DNA of 64,000 nt, taken from positions 136,501-200,500 of the forward strand of contig JAJAGP010000432.1 in NCBI GenBank assembly GCA_025084515.1. Direction: 5' to 3'. Numbering within the stretch: position 1 is the stretch's first letter; each line of letters opens with the position of its first letter. This DNA comes from Ancistrus triradiatus (taxonomy: Eukaryota > Chordata > Actinopteri > Siluriformes > Loricariidae). Positions 1 through 10,490 of this stretch are shown in pieces. The notes under the pieces are model-generated. The model did no database searches, was not told the DNA's origin, and saw only the letters and a list, made by a program, of their open reading frames with translations. The position numbers were made by a program, and so were the translations under genes.

Positions 1-1
1 C

Positions 2-1099
2 TTAAGAACCAGGGGAGTGGGGAGTAACAAGTCTAGTCAATGGTATTTGGTGTTCCTCTGCCACCGTCCGGTTAATGAAGTTCCCTGCTGCTCCCGAGTC
101 GTTGAGTGCTGTAAGGGAGGTAGAACCCGTTTCCCATAGTAGCTGTACTTGCAAACACATGCTCTTAGTACTGGTATCAGGTGGTATCATGGCACTCACC
201 TCCAGGTGCATAGCCGCCCCAGGCCTCTCTGGGCAAACGGCACATCGATGACCTGCGTTCCCGCAGTAGAAGCACAGTTGCTCTCTAGCACGTCGCTGTC
301 GCTCCTGCTCAGGTAGGTGGGTTCTGCCTACTTCCATGGGCTCGGGTTCTGACTCTGGTAGTTCTCGTGGACTCCCAGACCCCTCTGCTGACCGTAAGGA
401 CCTTCTCGACCGAAGCTGGTTGTCGAAGACGATGGCCAGATTTATATAGTCCTCCAGAGACAGCGTTGCCCCCTGCACCGCGAGCTCATCCTGGAGATCT
501 GGGCGTAGACCGTTCTTAAACAAGGTCAGGAGAGCAGGTGGATTCCAGTCACTCCCTGCAGCTAGAGTCCGGAACTCAAGAGCATACTCTGCTGCTCTGC
601 TTTTGCCTTGTCGAATGTTCACCAGACGCGCCCCTATGTCTCCTCCAGCCGATGGATGATCAAAAACTTCTTTAAACAGTGAATAAAACTTAGCCTCTGA
701 CAGTAGTGCATCGCTGTTTTGGGACCACAATGCCGTGGCCCATTGTTTACCTCTCCCGGTGAGGAAAGAGATCACGAAGTGAATTTTATCAATGTCTCTC
801 CGGAATTGTTCCAGGTGATGTTCAATATAAATGCTGCAATGCATCAAAAATTCTTTGCAAGAATCCAAAGAGCCGTCGTACCTTTCTGGTAGTGCAACAT
901 GCAGTGCTGAGGAACTCACACCCGCAAACGGGAGAGCCGATGATCCTGCTGGAGGCGTGGAGACCGCAGCCTCAGGCATAGCGGCGTTGTCGGGTAAAGG
1001 CGGAACCGTCCGGAGGATCAATTCCTGTAGCAAACGCGCTACTTCCTCCATCTTTTGCTCCAGTCGCGTCAACCGATCCGCCAAACCTGCTGATTCCAT
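2..1099 (-). CDS. gag: Ty3/gypsy retrotransposon Gag, stopping in the protease
   Basis: The product is a 365-residue Gag-type protein of an LTR retrotransposon, which would package the element RNA. Residues about 1-30 look like a short coiled coil. A retrotransposon Gag domain follows at about 70-230, with the motif PERYDG, a GKQWATALW stretch and a conserved C-terminal half. Residues about 274-287 are a CX2CX4HX4C zinc knuckle (CFYC...H...C). The last 40 residues enter a retropepsin-like segment with a DSGAAGNFI active-site motif, and then a TAA stop lies at positions 2-4. In related fish elements this frame continues into protease and polymerase, so the stop is probably a mutation, although a programmed frameshift cannot be ruled out at the window edge. 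The start codon is only 16 nt downstream of the 5' LTR, which supports this start. The Gag style is close to Sushi/RTL-type gypsy elements; this is a family resemblance, not a search result. Confidence 0.9.
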   Translation of the reverse strand: MESAGLADRLTRLEQKMEEVARLLQELILRTVPPLPDNAAMPEAAVSTPPAGSSALPFAGVSSSALHVALPERYDGSLDSCKEFLMHCSIYIEHHLEQFRRDIDKIHFVISFLTGRGKQWATALWSQNSDALLSEAKFYSLFKEVFDHPSAGGDIGARLVNIRQGKSRAAEYALEFRTLAAGSDWNPPALLTLFKNGLRPDLQDELAVQGATLSLEDYINLAIVFDNQLRSRRSLRSAEGSGSPRELPESEPEPMEVGRTHLPEQERQRRAREQLCFYCGNAGHRCAVCPERPGAAMHLEVSAMIPPDTSTKSMCLQVQLLWETGSTSLTALNDSGAAGNFINRTVAEEHQIPLTRLVTPHSPGS

Positions 1100-1115
1100 G
1101 TCCGGCGAGGTCTTC

Positions 1116-1469
1116 TGTCAGGAATGCTCGAACACAGAGGTGGAATCAAATGCAGGTTTATTCAAAAACAGGAAGCAAAAACGTGGTCAAAAACAAGCCG
1201 AGGTCAAAACCGGGAAATCCGTACAACCGAGCGTCAAAGCCAAAGGGATAACCAAAAAACCAGAAAGCCGTAGTCAGAACAGTAAGTCATAAGCCAGATC
1301 GCAAAATAACCACTTGAAATAACCACTCAGAAACGTACCAATAACTGGACGAGACCTCGCACCAACTGATCTTCTTCGACGCCTTTTATGCTGAACGGAA
1401 GCGGCAACCTAGTATTCAGGTGACGGCGCCCTCTGCTGGCGCGGATGCGAATCTGTGGCTACCCTGACA
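1116..1469 (-). mobile_element. 5' LTR of the gypsy element (354 bp)
   Basis: The segment has perfect 7-bp inverted ends, TGTCAGG at 1116 and CCTGACA ending at 1469, and lies directly upstream of the minus-strand gag. Only 16 nt separate it from the gag start, so the primer binding site must lie in that short leader. I could not assign the primer tRNA. The other end of the element is outside the window, so no target duplication can be checked. Confidence 0.8.
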
Positions 1470-1781
1470 CCAACATGTATTTTACAGTCATTTAATCCAC
1501 CATGGCAACACTGCCATTATTTTTTACCCCTATCAACTAGGGATAGACTTCAGTCTAGTCTGGGGTGGCGTGTTTTATATTGTATGTTTGGAACGCTCTG
1601 AAATAGCACAGTGAAGACTGTAGACTGAATGAAGACAAGTAGACTGTAAAGCCCCACCCACAGAGAAACCTCACAGGTCTACTGAGAGATCAATCAGGAT
1701 GCTCTCTTTGTCACACACTCATATGTGTATTTCTCTCTCTTTCTCACTTGCTTGCTCAAAAAAAAAGAAAGAAAAGATTTC
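1470..1781. other. no gene or clear repeat seen
   Basis: Moderately AT-rich flank of the LTR. Nothing beyond short CT-rich runs is visible. Confidence 0.5.
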
Positions 1782-2115
1782 TGGGATGGTCACATCACAG
1801 CAAGAAGGTCCTGTGTTCAATCCCAGGTGGTCCTTTCTGTGTGAAGTCTGTATGTCCTCCCTATGTGTGTGTGGGTTTACTCCGGGTACTTCAGTTCCCT
1901 CCCACGATCCAGACATGCGTGCTAATTGGTGTCTCCAAAGTGCCCCTAGTGTGTGAGTGTGTGTATGTGTTTGTCCTACAATGGATTGGCACCCTGTCTA
2001 GGGTTGTTCCTGCCTTGCACGCTATGCTGCCAGTCAGGCACTTGCTCTCCCGCAACCATGTCCAGGATGTAGTGAATGAGGATTTTTGGGATATTGTCTA
2101 TAATTTGCGGGGCAT
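1782..2115 (+). repeat. tRNA-derived SINE-like repeat (family S2)
   Basis: This is a fish interspersed repeat with a B-box-like word (gttcaatccc) near 1815, a central stretch resembling 'tgggtttactccgggtactt', and a 3' part resembling 'ggattggcaccctgtctagg'. The same order of blocks recurs at 18,461, 49,997 and 60,405, and in reverse at 7,385, 22,660 and 57,165, which defines it as one family. No coding capacity is expected. Confidence 0.7.
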
Positions 2116-2289
2116 AAGGGAGCCTCTATTAAAATATGGGATACTTCCAGAACTTCTGGAAAAGCTGGGATGTCTGTGAACATGACTGAATAATTAAGGC
2201 ATGTTGATGATTGAGAACTTTTATCTTTTATTAAATCCAAATGGTTCAGGATGTATAATGGATCTCATTACTGGCTATACTCTGTGGTC

Positions 2290-2460
2290 AAGAGCTGGGT
2301 GGCTTCATGGTTAAGGCTCTGGACTACTAATCAGAAGATTGTGAGTTCTCTGCAATCACTGCAGCAACTCTGAAATGTCAAGGCTTGGAAGTACTCCCGG
2401 TCAGCAGCAGTGAGTACCTGCTGACAGTTGTCTGAGGAGGGACAAAACATGCATCAGCCA
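2290..2460 (+). repeat. tRNA-like SINE head fragment
   Basis: The words ggtggcttcatggttaaggc and a following 'ggactactaatcagaag' resemble the A-box half of a tRNA-derived SINE. The rest is diverged, so this is a partial or old copy. Confidence 0.35.
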
Positions 2461-2686
2461 TTGCCAGCAAGGCTCAACAGTTAACAAGGGCAAGGAAGAC
2501 TATCGTGTCTTGTTCAAAGCACAGAAGGGCCAGTGGGAACAAAGCACAGAATTTTTAATGTTTGGTACAAAAGGTGTCACCACACACAATGCAGTGAGTA
2601 TAGGGTTGCATAGCTGCAGACCAGTCAAAGTTATCATGCTATTGCATACAATGGGCATGTGAGCATTAGAACTGCACTTTGGGGTA

Positions 2687-3261
2687 CCGTATTTTTCGGA
2701 CCATAAGGCGCACTTAAAATCCTTTAACTTTCTCAAAAATTGACAGTGCACCTTAAAATGCGGTGTGTCTAATGTATGAATTGATTCTGGTTGAGCCTTC
2801 TGACCTACAACCGATTGTAGATGGTACACGGCGCTCATAAATCTGTCAAAATGTTTTAGCACGGCCTTTGGTAGGTTACGAAGCTTAAGGCAACTGTAGT
2901 GCGCAGCATAGCGAGGTAATACGGTCTGTGCTTCAGCATTACGGTGTGTGTATTCATTCATTTATTTTCGAAGCGGATTTCAAACACAACGCTATCAGTC
3001 ACGCAGTACAACATGGACATAGAGCAGCTGCGAGAGAATTCAACATTAACGAATCAATGGTACGGAAGTGGAGGAAGCAAGAAGACGCCCTGCGTCAGGT
3101 AAAGAAGCCCAAACTGAGTTTCCGAGGGAACTTAAGAGTTTTGTTTCATTTCAGGCGCCTTATAACCCGGTGCGCTTTATGTATGAAAATATACCCGTTA
3201 GCAGCCGATTGTTGATATTGCGTCTTATAATCCGGTGCGCTTTATGGTCCGGAAAATACGA
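2687..3261 (+). mobile_element. pogo/Tigger-like DNA transposon remnant, 575 bp
   Basis: Terminal inverted repeats are clear: cgtatttttcggaccataag at the left and, read on the minus strand, cgtattttccggaccataaa at the right. Each end abuts a TA dinucleotide (2685-2686 and 3262-3263), the TA duplication expected of Tc1/mariner/pogo elements. A further block resembling 'ccggattataagacgc' occurs near the right end. Only the N-terminal DNA-binding part of the transposase remains and the catalytic DDE domain is missing, so the element is internally deleted and non-autonomous. Confidence 0.85.
2967..3131 (+). pseudogene. transposase N-terminal DNA-binding fragment (Brinker/CENP-B-like)
   Basis: About 55 residues resemble the helix-turn-helix N-terminus of Tigger/pogo-type transposases: an FKHNAISHAVQ helix, then HRAAAREFNINESMVRKW, then a KQEDALRQVKKPKL basic tail. 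The pattern of an aliphatic helix, 'RAAAREF' and 'RKWRKQ' is typical of that domain, which binds the element ends. The frame runs on only to 3215 and no DDE domain follows. It sits in the middle of the TIR element at 2,687-3,261. Confidence 0.75.
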
Positions 3262-3529
3262 TAATAGAAAAAGGCCGCTGGGGACAATGAAATTTCCTTC
3301 TGGATGCCTGCGCATTAGGGCTGTAATGATACACTATGCTTGCAATCAATTCAGAGTCGATTCACGATACTTCACAACTCAAATTTCACTTGATTATCAA
3401 TTTTACATTCAACACAGTACATTGATTTTGTATTTCTGAAGTGTAAACAATGCAAAACAATGGACATTTTCTTGCATAAGTCTTTTTTTACTTTTACTTG
3501 AGTCCAAATACATACTAAGTATGTATCAT

Positions 3530-4698
3530 GAGCTGATGAGTTTAAAATAGTCTATACCGTGTCATAGCGGAGCCAACCTTATTGTTTAAAACACTTAAAC
3601 ATTAACTGACAGTTGGCCAAAATCATTACCACAAAGCTTATTTTATAACACAATCTTGAAAAATCTTGAGTACTTTAGTTATGAATTGAAAGTCAAAAGT
3701 AAAAGCAAAACGCTTAAGGCCTTTTCTCACCGAGTCCGTGTTTTACACACAAAATTACTCGCAAAGTTTTGAAAAAGAGCACGCGTATATACAGAGTCCG
3801 AAATTGATGGGCTGCAACGCTGTGTAAAATTTAGAATCAGAGCCTGTTATAATTTCTGCGTTGGTCAGATGCGTCACCCAGAACAGCTCATCCTGCACAT
3901 AGCAGAGTGCAAGAGTTTATAGAACAAGCAACACGCTGACTGTAAAAACATGGATATTAAAAAAAAGATGAGGTGGAATATCACTGAAAGGAGGAGGATA
4001 ATGGTGACAAACCTCACAGTGACTGGATGGAACTGTTTGATTATTTATTTAAGTGATTTCTAATCTGTTCATCTGTTCAAGCTTCCTGCACTAATCTTCG
4101 CTCGTGTCTTTGGTTTTTTTTTGAGCGGACGATGTGAAAAAGACACGGCAAGACACATTAAGAGAAGGGAAATTAAAGAAAGCAAACATGGACAAAGTTT
4201 TCAGAATATTTAGACAAAAACATGTTGGACTTGGTGTGAAGGTCTCGCTATGTTAAAAATCACATCCGTTTATTTCTTGCATAAAAATCGGACTCTGTGT
4301 GAAAGGGCCTTAACTCTATTGGTGAACTCAGGGCGCTAGCTGCTAATGCTAACTGCTCAGCCTGAAAATGAACCAGAGAATTTCCTTTCGGTTTTTCTGT
4401 AATCATCAACCATTTTAGAACCGGTGGGGACTTATTTGCACTAAGAATACAGCACTGTACATGTAAAAATAAATAAAACACAATACACAGCAGAGATCTT
4501 TACTGAGAAACAGATATTGTGAATCTGAAGCACTGAATTATTGTGTACTGAATCGTGAATCGAGTTTCAGCTGAAACAAGTCGCACGGCTCAGTTCATAC
4601 AAATTTAAGCAAGTGTGCCAAGTACCGAGCAAATGACAATAACCGAGACAAATTTTTCTAGTCAAGTTCCGAGCTGATCGAGAACCGAAGTACCACTT
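3530..4698 (+). mobile_element. TgL repeat copy 1, interrupted
   Basis: TgL is my label for a repeat found at least six times here: 3.5, 6.3, 11.3 (minus), 26.2-32.6, 48.7 and 56.0 kb (minus). Copies share an inner block resembling 'ggccaaaatcattaccacaa', a block with 'ctctattggtgaactca', a block ending in 'gtactgtagatgtaaaaataa', and a terminus like gaggtaccactgta. The complete copy at 26.2 kb has TIRs and TA flanks, suggesting a pogo/Tigger-like element. No transposase is left. This copy lacks its left end and is split at 3,718-4,309. Confidence 0.65.
3718..4309. mobile_element. 592-bp TIR element at a TTAA site (piggyBac- or Kolobok-type)
   Basis: The ends are GGCCTTTTCTCAC at 3718 and GTGTGAAAGGGCC ending at 4309. 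A second matched inner word (gagtccg and cggactc) follows on each side. TTAA is duplicated exactly at 3714-3717 and 4310-4313. Undamaged TgL copies read straight across this point, giving an empty-site comparison. There is no coding capacity, so it is non-autonomous. TTAA duplication is shared by piggyBac and Kolobok elements; I cannot choose between them. Confidence 0.8.
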
Positions 4699-5103
4699 TA
4701 AAAGAAATGTAAATAAAATGTTCTATTGTAGATTCACCATATCTTACGTAACCGAGTGAAAAAATTCCCTTTTCCATTCTGAAGAATAACAATTCAAAAT
4801 AATGTGCATTTTTCTTATATAACAATTTAAACAAAAAGAATCTTTAATTCCCTGCCATTAAAAGAAATTGGAAGGAGTCTCCCTGAACTCCCTGAAATGA
4901 CTGCACCCTCTGGACCCTCTGCGCCCTATTAAATTCAATATATTTATGTATTTTCACTACTATTATAATTAATGATTATATTTTTAAATATTTTCTCTCT
5001 GTTAATATTTATTTTGTTTCTGTTTATTAAACTATCTAAACTATTTCTATAAACAAATAATTAGATATGATATGTAATTCTTACATACAGTATATCATTT
5101 AAC
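4699..5103. other. AT-rich, no feature seen
   Basis: Very AT-rich sequence with no open frame of note and no repeat I recognise. Confidence 0.5.
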
Positions 5104-5290
5104 CCGCCCAAGGATGTTGTGTCCCTTTGAGTCTTGGTCCTCCGAAGGTTTCTGCCTTATAACATTTAGAGAGTTTTTCCTTGCCACTGTTGATCTAGGT
5201 TTGCTCAATGTGGAATTGGCTTTAGATAGCTGCTTTGAGACAATGTTCCATTGTAAAAAGTGCTATATAAATAAACGTGACTTGACTTGG
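5104..5290 (+). repeat. 3' tail of an L2-clade LINE
   Basis: This matches the 3' end shared by fish L2-type LINEs: 'gagagtttttccttgccactg', 'gctttgagacaatgttccat', then 'aaaagtgctatataaataaa' and a short cttgactt repeat. The same tail recurs at 10,310 (plus), 42,087 and 50,590 (minus). Confidence 0.75.
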
Positions 5291-6344
5291 TGTTCAAAAA
5301 ACGCAACTGTGTTAGACCTGCAGTCCAGTCCTTTGTTGATAAATTTGGGATCAGTATTTATATTATAGTATTTATGTGCTAGACCTCCTACAAATGCTAC
5401 ACTGAACATCTGGAATCTCGTGCACATCATCTATCCTTATGTCCTGCAACACAATAACTCTTTAGAACTTAATTATTTTGTCTGGCCCCACCCAAAAGTG
5501 GATAGCTCCCATTTGAGCCTGGTATCTCTCCTTGGCTGCTCATTTATAGTCTAGACTCAGCTCACAGTACCATATTAATAAATGGAAGTTGAACTTGAAC
5601 TTGCCTCACATGTCAAACAAATGAGATAGGAATTCTAAAAACAAAACTTCTTTTAAGTTCTCTGCCAGGTTTTTCTCATGCCATTCTAAACCCCCGTATT
5701 GCTCTAGGATCATGTCTTAAAACAAGAAATGTCTCTAATGTTTTAGAAAATGTTTCTCCTATAGTCCTTTAACATGCTTCACAGTTATCAACTATTGATT
5801 TGCCACCTCTGGGGACATCCCATTTCCTAACATCATTATCCATTTCCTGTGTCACGTTGCTTGTTGAGTGCAGCCTTCTCTGATAATTAAAGAGGAGCCT
5901 GAAACAAAACCATGATTGCAGAATGATGAGGGCACTGATCCGTTCCTTCTTCACAGATCCAGAGGATTTGTCTGATTTTGATATTCCAAGCACGTCTGCC
6001 TTTTAGCAGCTGACAGAGACGAAGATCAGACCCTCTCCAGTGCAACACGTACATCTTCTTTCCTTCTGTTACAACACAAAATATCCCATTGTGCGCTGTC
6101 TTATCGTTCACCCCAATCTTCAGAATGAATGATTTATTTGGGTTTCTAAGCCATTTTATCTGTCTGTTATTAAAATGGTGGGGAAGTGGTGATGGGAAAA
6201 CTAAATGTACTATTGATTGAAAGGAAATGTCAGCCTCAGCTCTGCAGATAAACAAATCAAAACAGTTCCTGTAAAATCAAATATGGACAACTAAGAAAAT
6301 TCTACCCATTACCAGGAGTCATTAGCAGTGGCAAATCAAGACCA
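5291..6344. other. no gene seen; possible LINE tail near 5,560-5,620
   Basis: The stretch ending in 'ataaatggaagttgaacttg' looks like a polyadenylation signal plus simple tail of a retroposon. The short open frames on the minus strand at 5,769-6,255 show no recognisable domain. Confidence 0.4.
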
Positions 6345-6934
6345 TTGGAGCTCGGACTTCAATTTATATATACATATTCTTATTTTCCGGTGCACCTTAA
6401 TTGGCAGCAGTTATATTATGCCACTTCTATAGAGACTCAGCCTCATGATAAGTACGTTAATGTATACATTAACCTACAGATGGCCAAAATCATTAACACA
6501 ATAATTATTTTATAATAAAGTGTTGAAAAATCTCATGTAATTTAGTGTGTAATGGGTTGAAACTGAATAGTAAAAGAAAAACACTTACTCTATTGGTGAA
6601 CTCAAGGCACTAGCATAGCTGCTAAGCTAACTGCAGCCTGTGTTCTGGAGCATTCGATTTGTTTTCCTTTCACACTAAGAATACAGTACTGTAGATGTAA
6701 AAATAAAGAAAAACATGATAAACACAACAGACATCTTTTCTGAGCAAGACTATTGTGTACCTGAATCACTGCGTAGTGAGTCGTGAATCGAGTTTCTGCT
6801 GAAACGAGCTCAATTCATACAAGTTTATTCAAGTGCACCGAGTACAGAGCGACTGGCAACAACCAAGATAAACGTTTCTTGTCAAAGTACGTTGAGAACC
6901 GAATTTGACGTGGTCAAGAACCGAGGTACCACTG
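6345..6934 (+). mobile_element. TgL repeat copy 2
   Basis: This contains the same ordered blocks as copy 1 without the 592-bp insertion, so it serves as the empty-site reference ('aaaaacacttactctattgg'). It ends at a terminus reading gaggtaccactg. The left end is degraded. Confidence 0.7.
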
Positions 6935-7384
6935 AGCTGTATATATAAAGGATATACTGGATAAGCAGAAAATATGATGATGATGGTGATGTTATACTTT
7001 TGTTTGGTTTAGAGCACCTTGACTTCCTTCCTTTATTCTAGTGTTATGGCATCTGGTTTTACCCTTTGCCTATCTTTTGTCCTGGGATTATAGATTTATC
7101 TGTGATTATCCTAGTATACTGTGTTTTGACCCCTGCGTCATGCTGTGATGCCAATTTCTGGAAAACCCCCAATAACACCTTTGTGCTAACATATTTCTAT
7201 GATACTGTGTATTTCAGGCGGTGGACTGATTGCAGACTATAATGCTTGGTTTCACCATGTAGACTTTCCCTTCCCAGTAAGGAAAACAAAGCAGTGTAAA
7301 TAACTGTGCAAGTTCTACAAATATGCAGAGGGACAGCAATATCAGACATATTTTACCTTGTGGAGACATTTTGTTTGTTTGTTT
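6935..7384. other. no feature seen
   Basis: AT-rich unique-looking sequence. Confidence 0.4.
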
Positions 7385-7515
7385 GATTATGTTTATTTAA
7401 TGTCACATTAATATCAATATCCATTCATTACAGGAGCAAGGTTACATCAGTACTAGTCAGACACATTTAATTAAGCTGATGCATGTCTTTGGAATGTGGG
7501 AGAAAACCTGGTAAG
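7385..7515 (-). repeat. S2 SINE-like fragment, reverse
   Basis: The phrase 'gatgcatgtctttggaatgt' and the preceding 'aggttacatcag' are the reverse-orientation middle of the S2 repeat also seen at 21.7-21.9 and 57.2 kb. Confidence 0.5.
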
Positions 7516-7881
7516 GATTAGGTACAGCATTAATTAGTTGAAAGTTAGTGTAAAGTCTCTACAATGACAGAAAGACAAGCTTGTGAGTGTCTCAGAACGT
7601 TTCCCAGGGTTGATGAATAGTCTGAGTAAGGCTAATGGGTCTGAGAACAGCTGCTCTGTGACTAGAAAAATTTAATTCTCAGGGTTCTAATATTGGGTAT
7701 ATTTAAGTCCCTTGGAATGACCTCCAAATGCACCTCAGTATTTGTGTCAGTGCTACAAGGTTGATGCTGAGTGCCACCACCACAAACCAACAGCTAGGTT
7801 ATGATCAACGATTTGGCACCTCTGATTTACCTTCCCAGAGTCATTCAGAATTCTCTGCAGGATATACCAGATGACTTGTAG

Positions 7882-7884
<3 letters not shown>

Positions 7885-7929
<45 letters not shown>

Positions 7930-8007
7930 TATGTATGTATGTATATATATATATATATACACACACACACATACATACATATATACATACATACATATAC
8001 ATACACA

Positions 8008-8039
<32 letters not shown>
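7885..8039. repeat. compound AC/AT microsatellite
   Basis: About 155 bp of (AC)n, then GTATGTATGT and (AT)n, then (AC)n with (ATAC) units. The apparent cysteine/valine/tyrosine proteins in this stretch are artefacts of the dinucleotide repeat. Confidence 0.95.
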
Positions 8040-8059
8040 GTGCATGTTCAGTATTCACT

Positions 8060-8400
8060 TAAGTGCTGAGTGAAGAGGTGAGTCTTTAGTCACCACTTAA
8101 AGACAGTGAGAGACTCAACCATTCGGATATCCAGTCTAAGTTCATACCACCTGGGCCCCAGGACGGAGAAGAGTTTTGAGTCTTCCTTTAATCTTACATG
8201 GAGAATCCATTCAAGCCAAGCTTGTGTCTCGGCAGGTACAAGGTATAGAGCATGGTTTGATTAGAGCCTTTAGGTAAGACAGTGCTGTTCCTTTTTTGGC
8301 TTTGTAGATGAGTATTAGGGTTTTGAATCCAACGTGGGCAGCTACAGGGAGCCAGTGAAGTGAACGCAGCAGTGGGGCAGCAGTACTTGCCATTGAGTTC
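8060..8400 (-). pseudogene. L2-clade LINE reverse transcriptase C-terminal fragment
   Basis: On the minus strand 8,393-8,211 encodes a segment with LLRSLHWLPVAAHVGFKTL and IYKAKKG..LSYLKALI, the thumb/C-terminal motif of L2/CR1-type LINE reverse transcriptases (consensus style 'SLHWLPV..RI.FK'). Adjacent sequence to 8,060 reads like the following 3' part of the same element. No catalytic core is present, so this is a dead 5'-truncated fragment. Confidence 0.7.
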
Positions 8401-8723
8401 TTACATTTTGAAAATTCTTAATCTTTGCAGATATTTATTTTTCAGACTTGTGTTTGTCTTCTCACTTATGTATTTGGATGATTTTTTGATTCACCGCTCT
8501 TTGCTGTGCTTTTGGGTTGTGCTGTTAGATCATGCTTGAGGATTAGGTGTTTTGATGGATAAATAAGCCTTATTATACTGGCTGAATCCTAATATGGCAT
8601 TAACTGGGTTTACATTCAGTAGGGACATTAACAGCAGTATGCAAAAACCAAAGTTTGATTTAGAAATTTTGCTACATAAGCATTCAATAATGAATTGTGG
8701 GAGTGTGGAAGCCTAGTGGTTAA

Positions 8724-8913
8724 GATTTACAGCATTTAGATGACACCCTTATCCAGAGCGACTTACAATTGATACAATCTACAATCCAAGCAATTGTGGG
8801 TTAAAGGCCTTGCTCAGGGACCCAACAGTGGCAGTTTGGCAGAGGTGGGATTTGAACCCTGGACCTTCTGGTCCATAGTCCAGTACCTTAACCCCTAGGC
8901 TACCGCAGTCCCA
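8724..8913 (-). repeat. tRNA-derived SINE (family S1), reverse
   Basis: Read on the minus strand it has a tRNA-like head (cctaggggttaaggtactgg and a B-box gggttcaaatcc), a middle with 'gagcaaggcctttaaccc' and a tail with 'agtcgctctggataaggg'. Further copies lie at 14,743 and 40,305. No TSD is obvious. Confidence 0.8.
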
Positions 8914-8914
8914 T

Positions 8915-9066
8915 GAAGATACTGGACTCTGGACAAGAATATCCAGTGTTCAAATCCTGCCTCTGCCAAGCCACCACTGTTGGGTCCTTGAGCAAGACAT
9001 TCCATTGCTTGGATTGTAAGATTATATACGTTGTAAGTTGCTCTGGACAAGGACAATGACATAAAT
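8915..9066 (+). repeat. tRNA-derived SINE (family S1), forward, head-to-head with previous
   Basis: This is the same SINE as at 8,724-8,913 but inverted. The two heads are adjacent, giving a 340-bp imperfect palindrome. The very start of the tRNA head is missing, and the copy is diverged in its tail. Confidence 0.7.
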
Positions 9067-10309
9067 GTAACTGGTAGATTTATTCTGGTAGAAATGTCAC
9101 AACATGCAAGATCATTCCCCATTAATGGATCTATTCATATCACAAGTTATTGCTGAAAGGGAAGTCTGGTTTGACTTTTTAATTAGAATGCTGTAATGAA
9201 ATGTTTAACAAGGTGGGTACGTTCTTGATTTATCTTCGTGGAATTCAATATACACGTAAGCACCGTTCACTTTAACTGAGGACAAATTAACAATTATAGC
9301 AAATTATAATAGGAAATAAAAATCTCAACTCAGAACGTTGCAACGTAAACAGCTGACCAAATTAAAACAGATTTAGCATGTGTATTTTTACTGCCATAAA
9401 TATTATTTATGCCATACTTTGTTTTTTTTACATCTTTTAAATGTAATTTATTTTCATGAATATTGATTTACTTTGTATCAACTACGTTTCAGTAGGAAAT
9501 ATGTCTGTGTTGTGCAAACACACTTTAAGCACACAGACAAAAGCAGACACATGAAATGGAATAGTTTGTACTCTACTTAAAACTACAAGCACCATGCCGG
9601 CTTCACCTACCTAAGCCTATAAGTGCCTAGCACTGGTTATTTGACCATTGTGACTTCCTCCTTGTAGTGCCATACTATATTTTCCTACTTAAAGGTTTAA
9701 AGTGTTTAAAAAGTGATACTGCATTGCCTGTTCTGGAAATCAGTGTTACTTCCCTCTTGGTTGTGTGCAGCCAGCGAGGTATGTTTATTTTTTATATATT
9801 CCATCGTGCGTGTTATATTTTGGTTCTACAGTGTGTGTGTGTGTGTGATCTTTAATGTGTGCTGTAACTGAAGAACCATGGTGGTGTTCTATTTCCATGA
9901 CTGAGTGATTTTGTTTAGTCTTTGGGTGCTGTGTAGATGGTAGTGTTCCACTCGTGTTATCAGCTGTATCTCTGACACATTTACGTATCATTTGCACGGA
10001 GTTGTGAAAATATCCTTTATACTGTATTTACATTACAGCAGCATAAAAGACTATGTGACTATGGTAATGTCCAGTCAACATCCATTTCGATCAACGACCT
10101 GTTCCACAGAATGTAACGTGGTTGGTAAACTTTGCAAATTATGCTTTGCAGCCCCAGAGACAGGCCAAACAGACACTCATTGAGGCCTGTGAGTCTCTCA
10201 GAGTCTGTGGAGCAAAGGTGTAGGTGTTCAAGAGATTGAAAGACTAATGCTCATTGGACAAATGGTGTTGAAATGGTCCTTTTGAGCTATGCCTGGACAC
10301 ATGGACTTC
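9067..10309. other. no gene seen
   Basis: AT-rich, with a short (TG)n run near 9,833-9,848. No open frame with a recognisable domain. Confidence 0.45.
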
Positions 10310-10490
10310 ACTGTCTTAGTCCTCTCAAGATTTCGTTTTCGTCACATTTAGGGAGTTTTTCCTTTCCACTGTCACCATAGGCTTGCTCAGTTGGGGCTGT
10401 TGATCTGGATAGTTTTAAATCTGATTTCAGACAATGTTCTGTTGTAAAAAGTGCCATATACTGTATATAAACCTGACATGAGTGCCAATG
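10310..10490 (+). repeat. 3' tail of an L2-clade LINE
   Basis: The words 'tagggagtttttcctttcca', 'cataggcttgctcag' and 'cagacaatgttctgttgtaa' match the tail at 5,104 in the same order. Confidence 0.7.

Noticed and set aside
7753..8062. Cys/Val/Tyr/His-rich proteins on both strands
   Set aside because: They are translations of the AC/AT microsatellite.
8728..8912. tRNA gene
   Set aside because: The tRNA-like head is followed by SINE middle and tail, is repeated at 14.7 and 40.3 kb, and lacks a complete cloverleaf.
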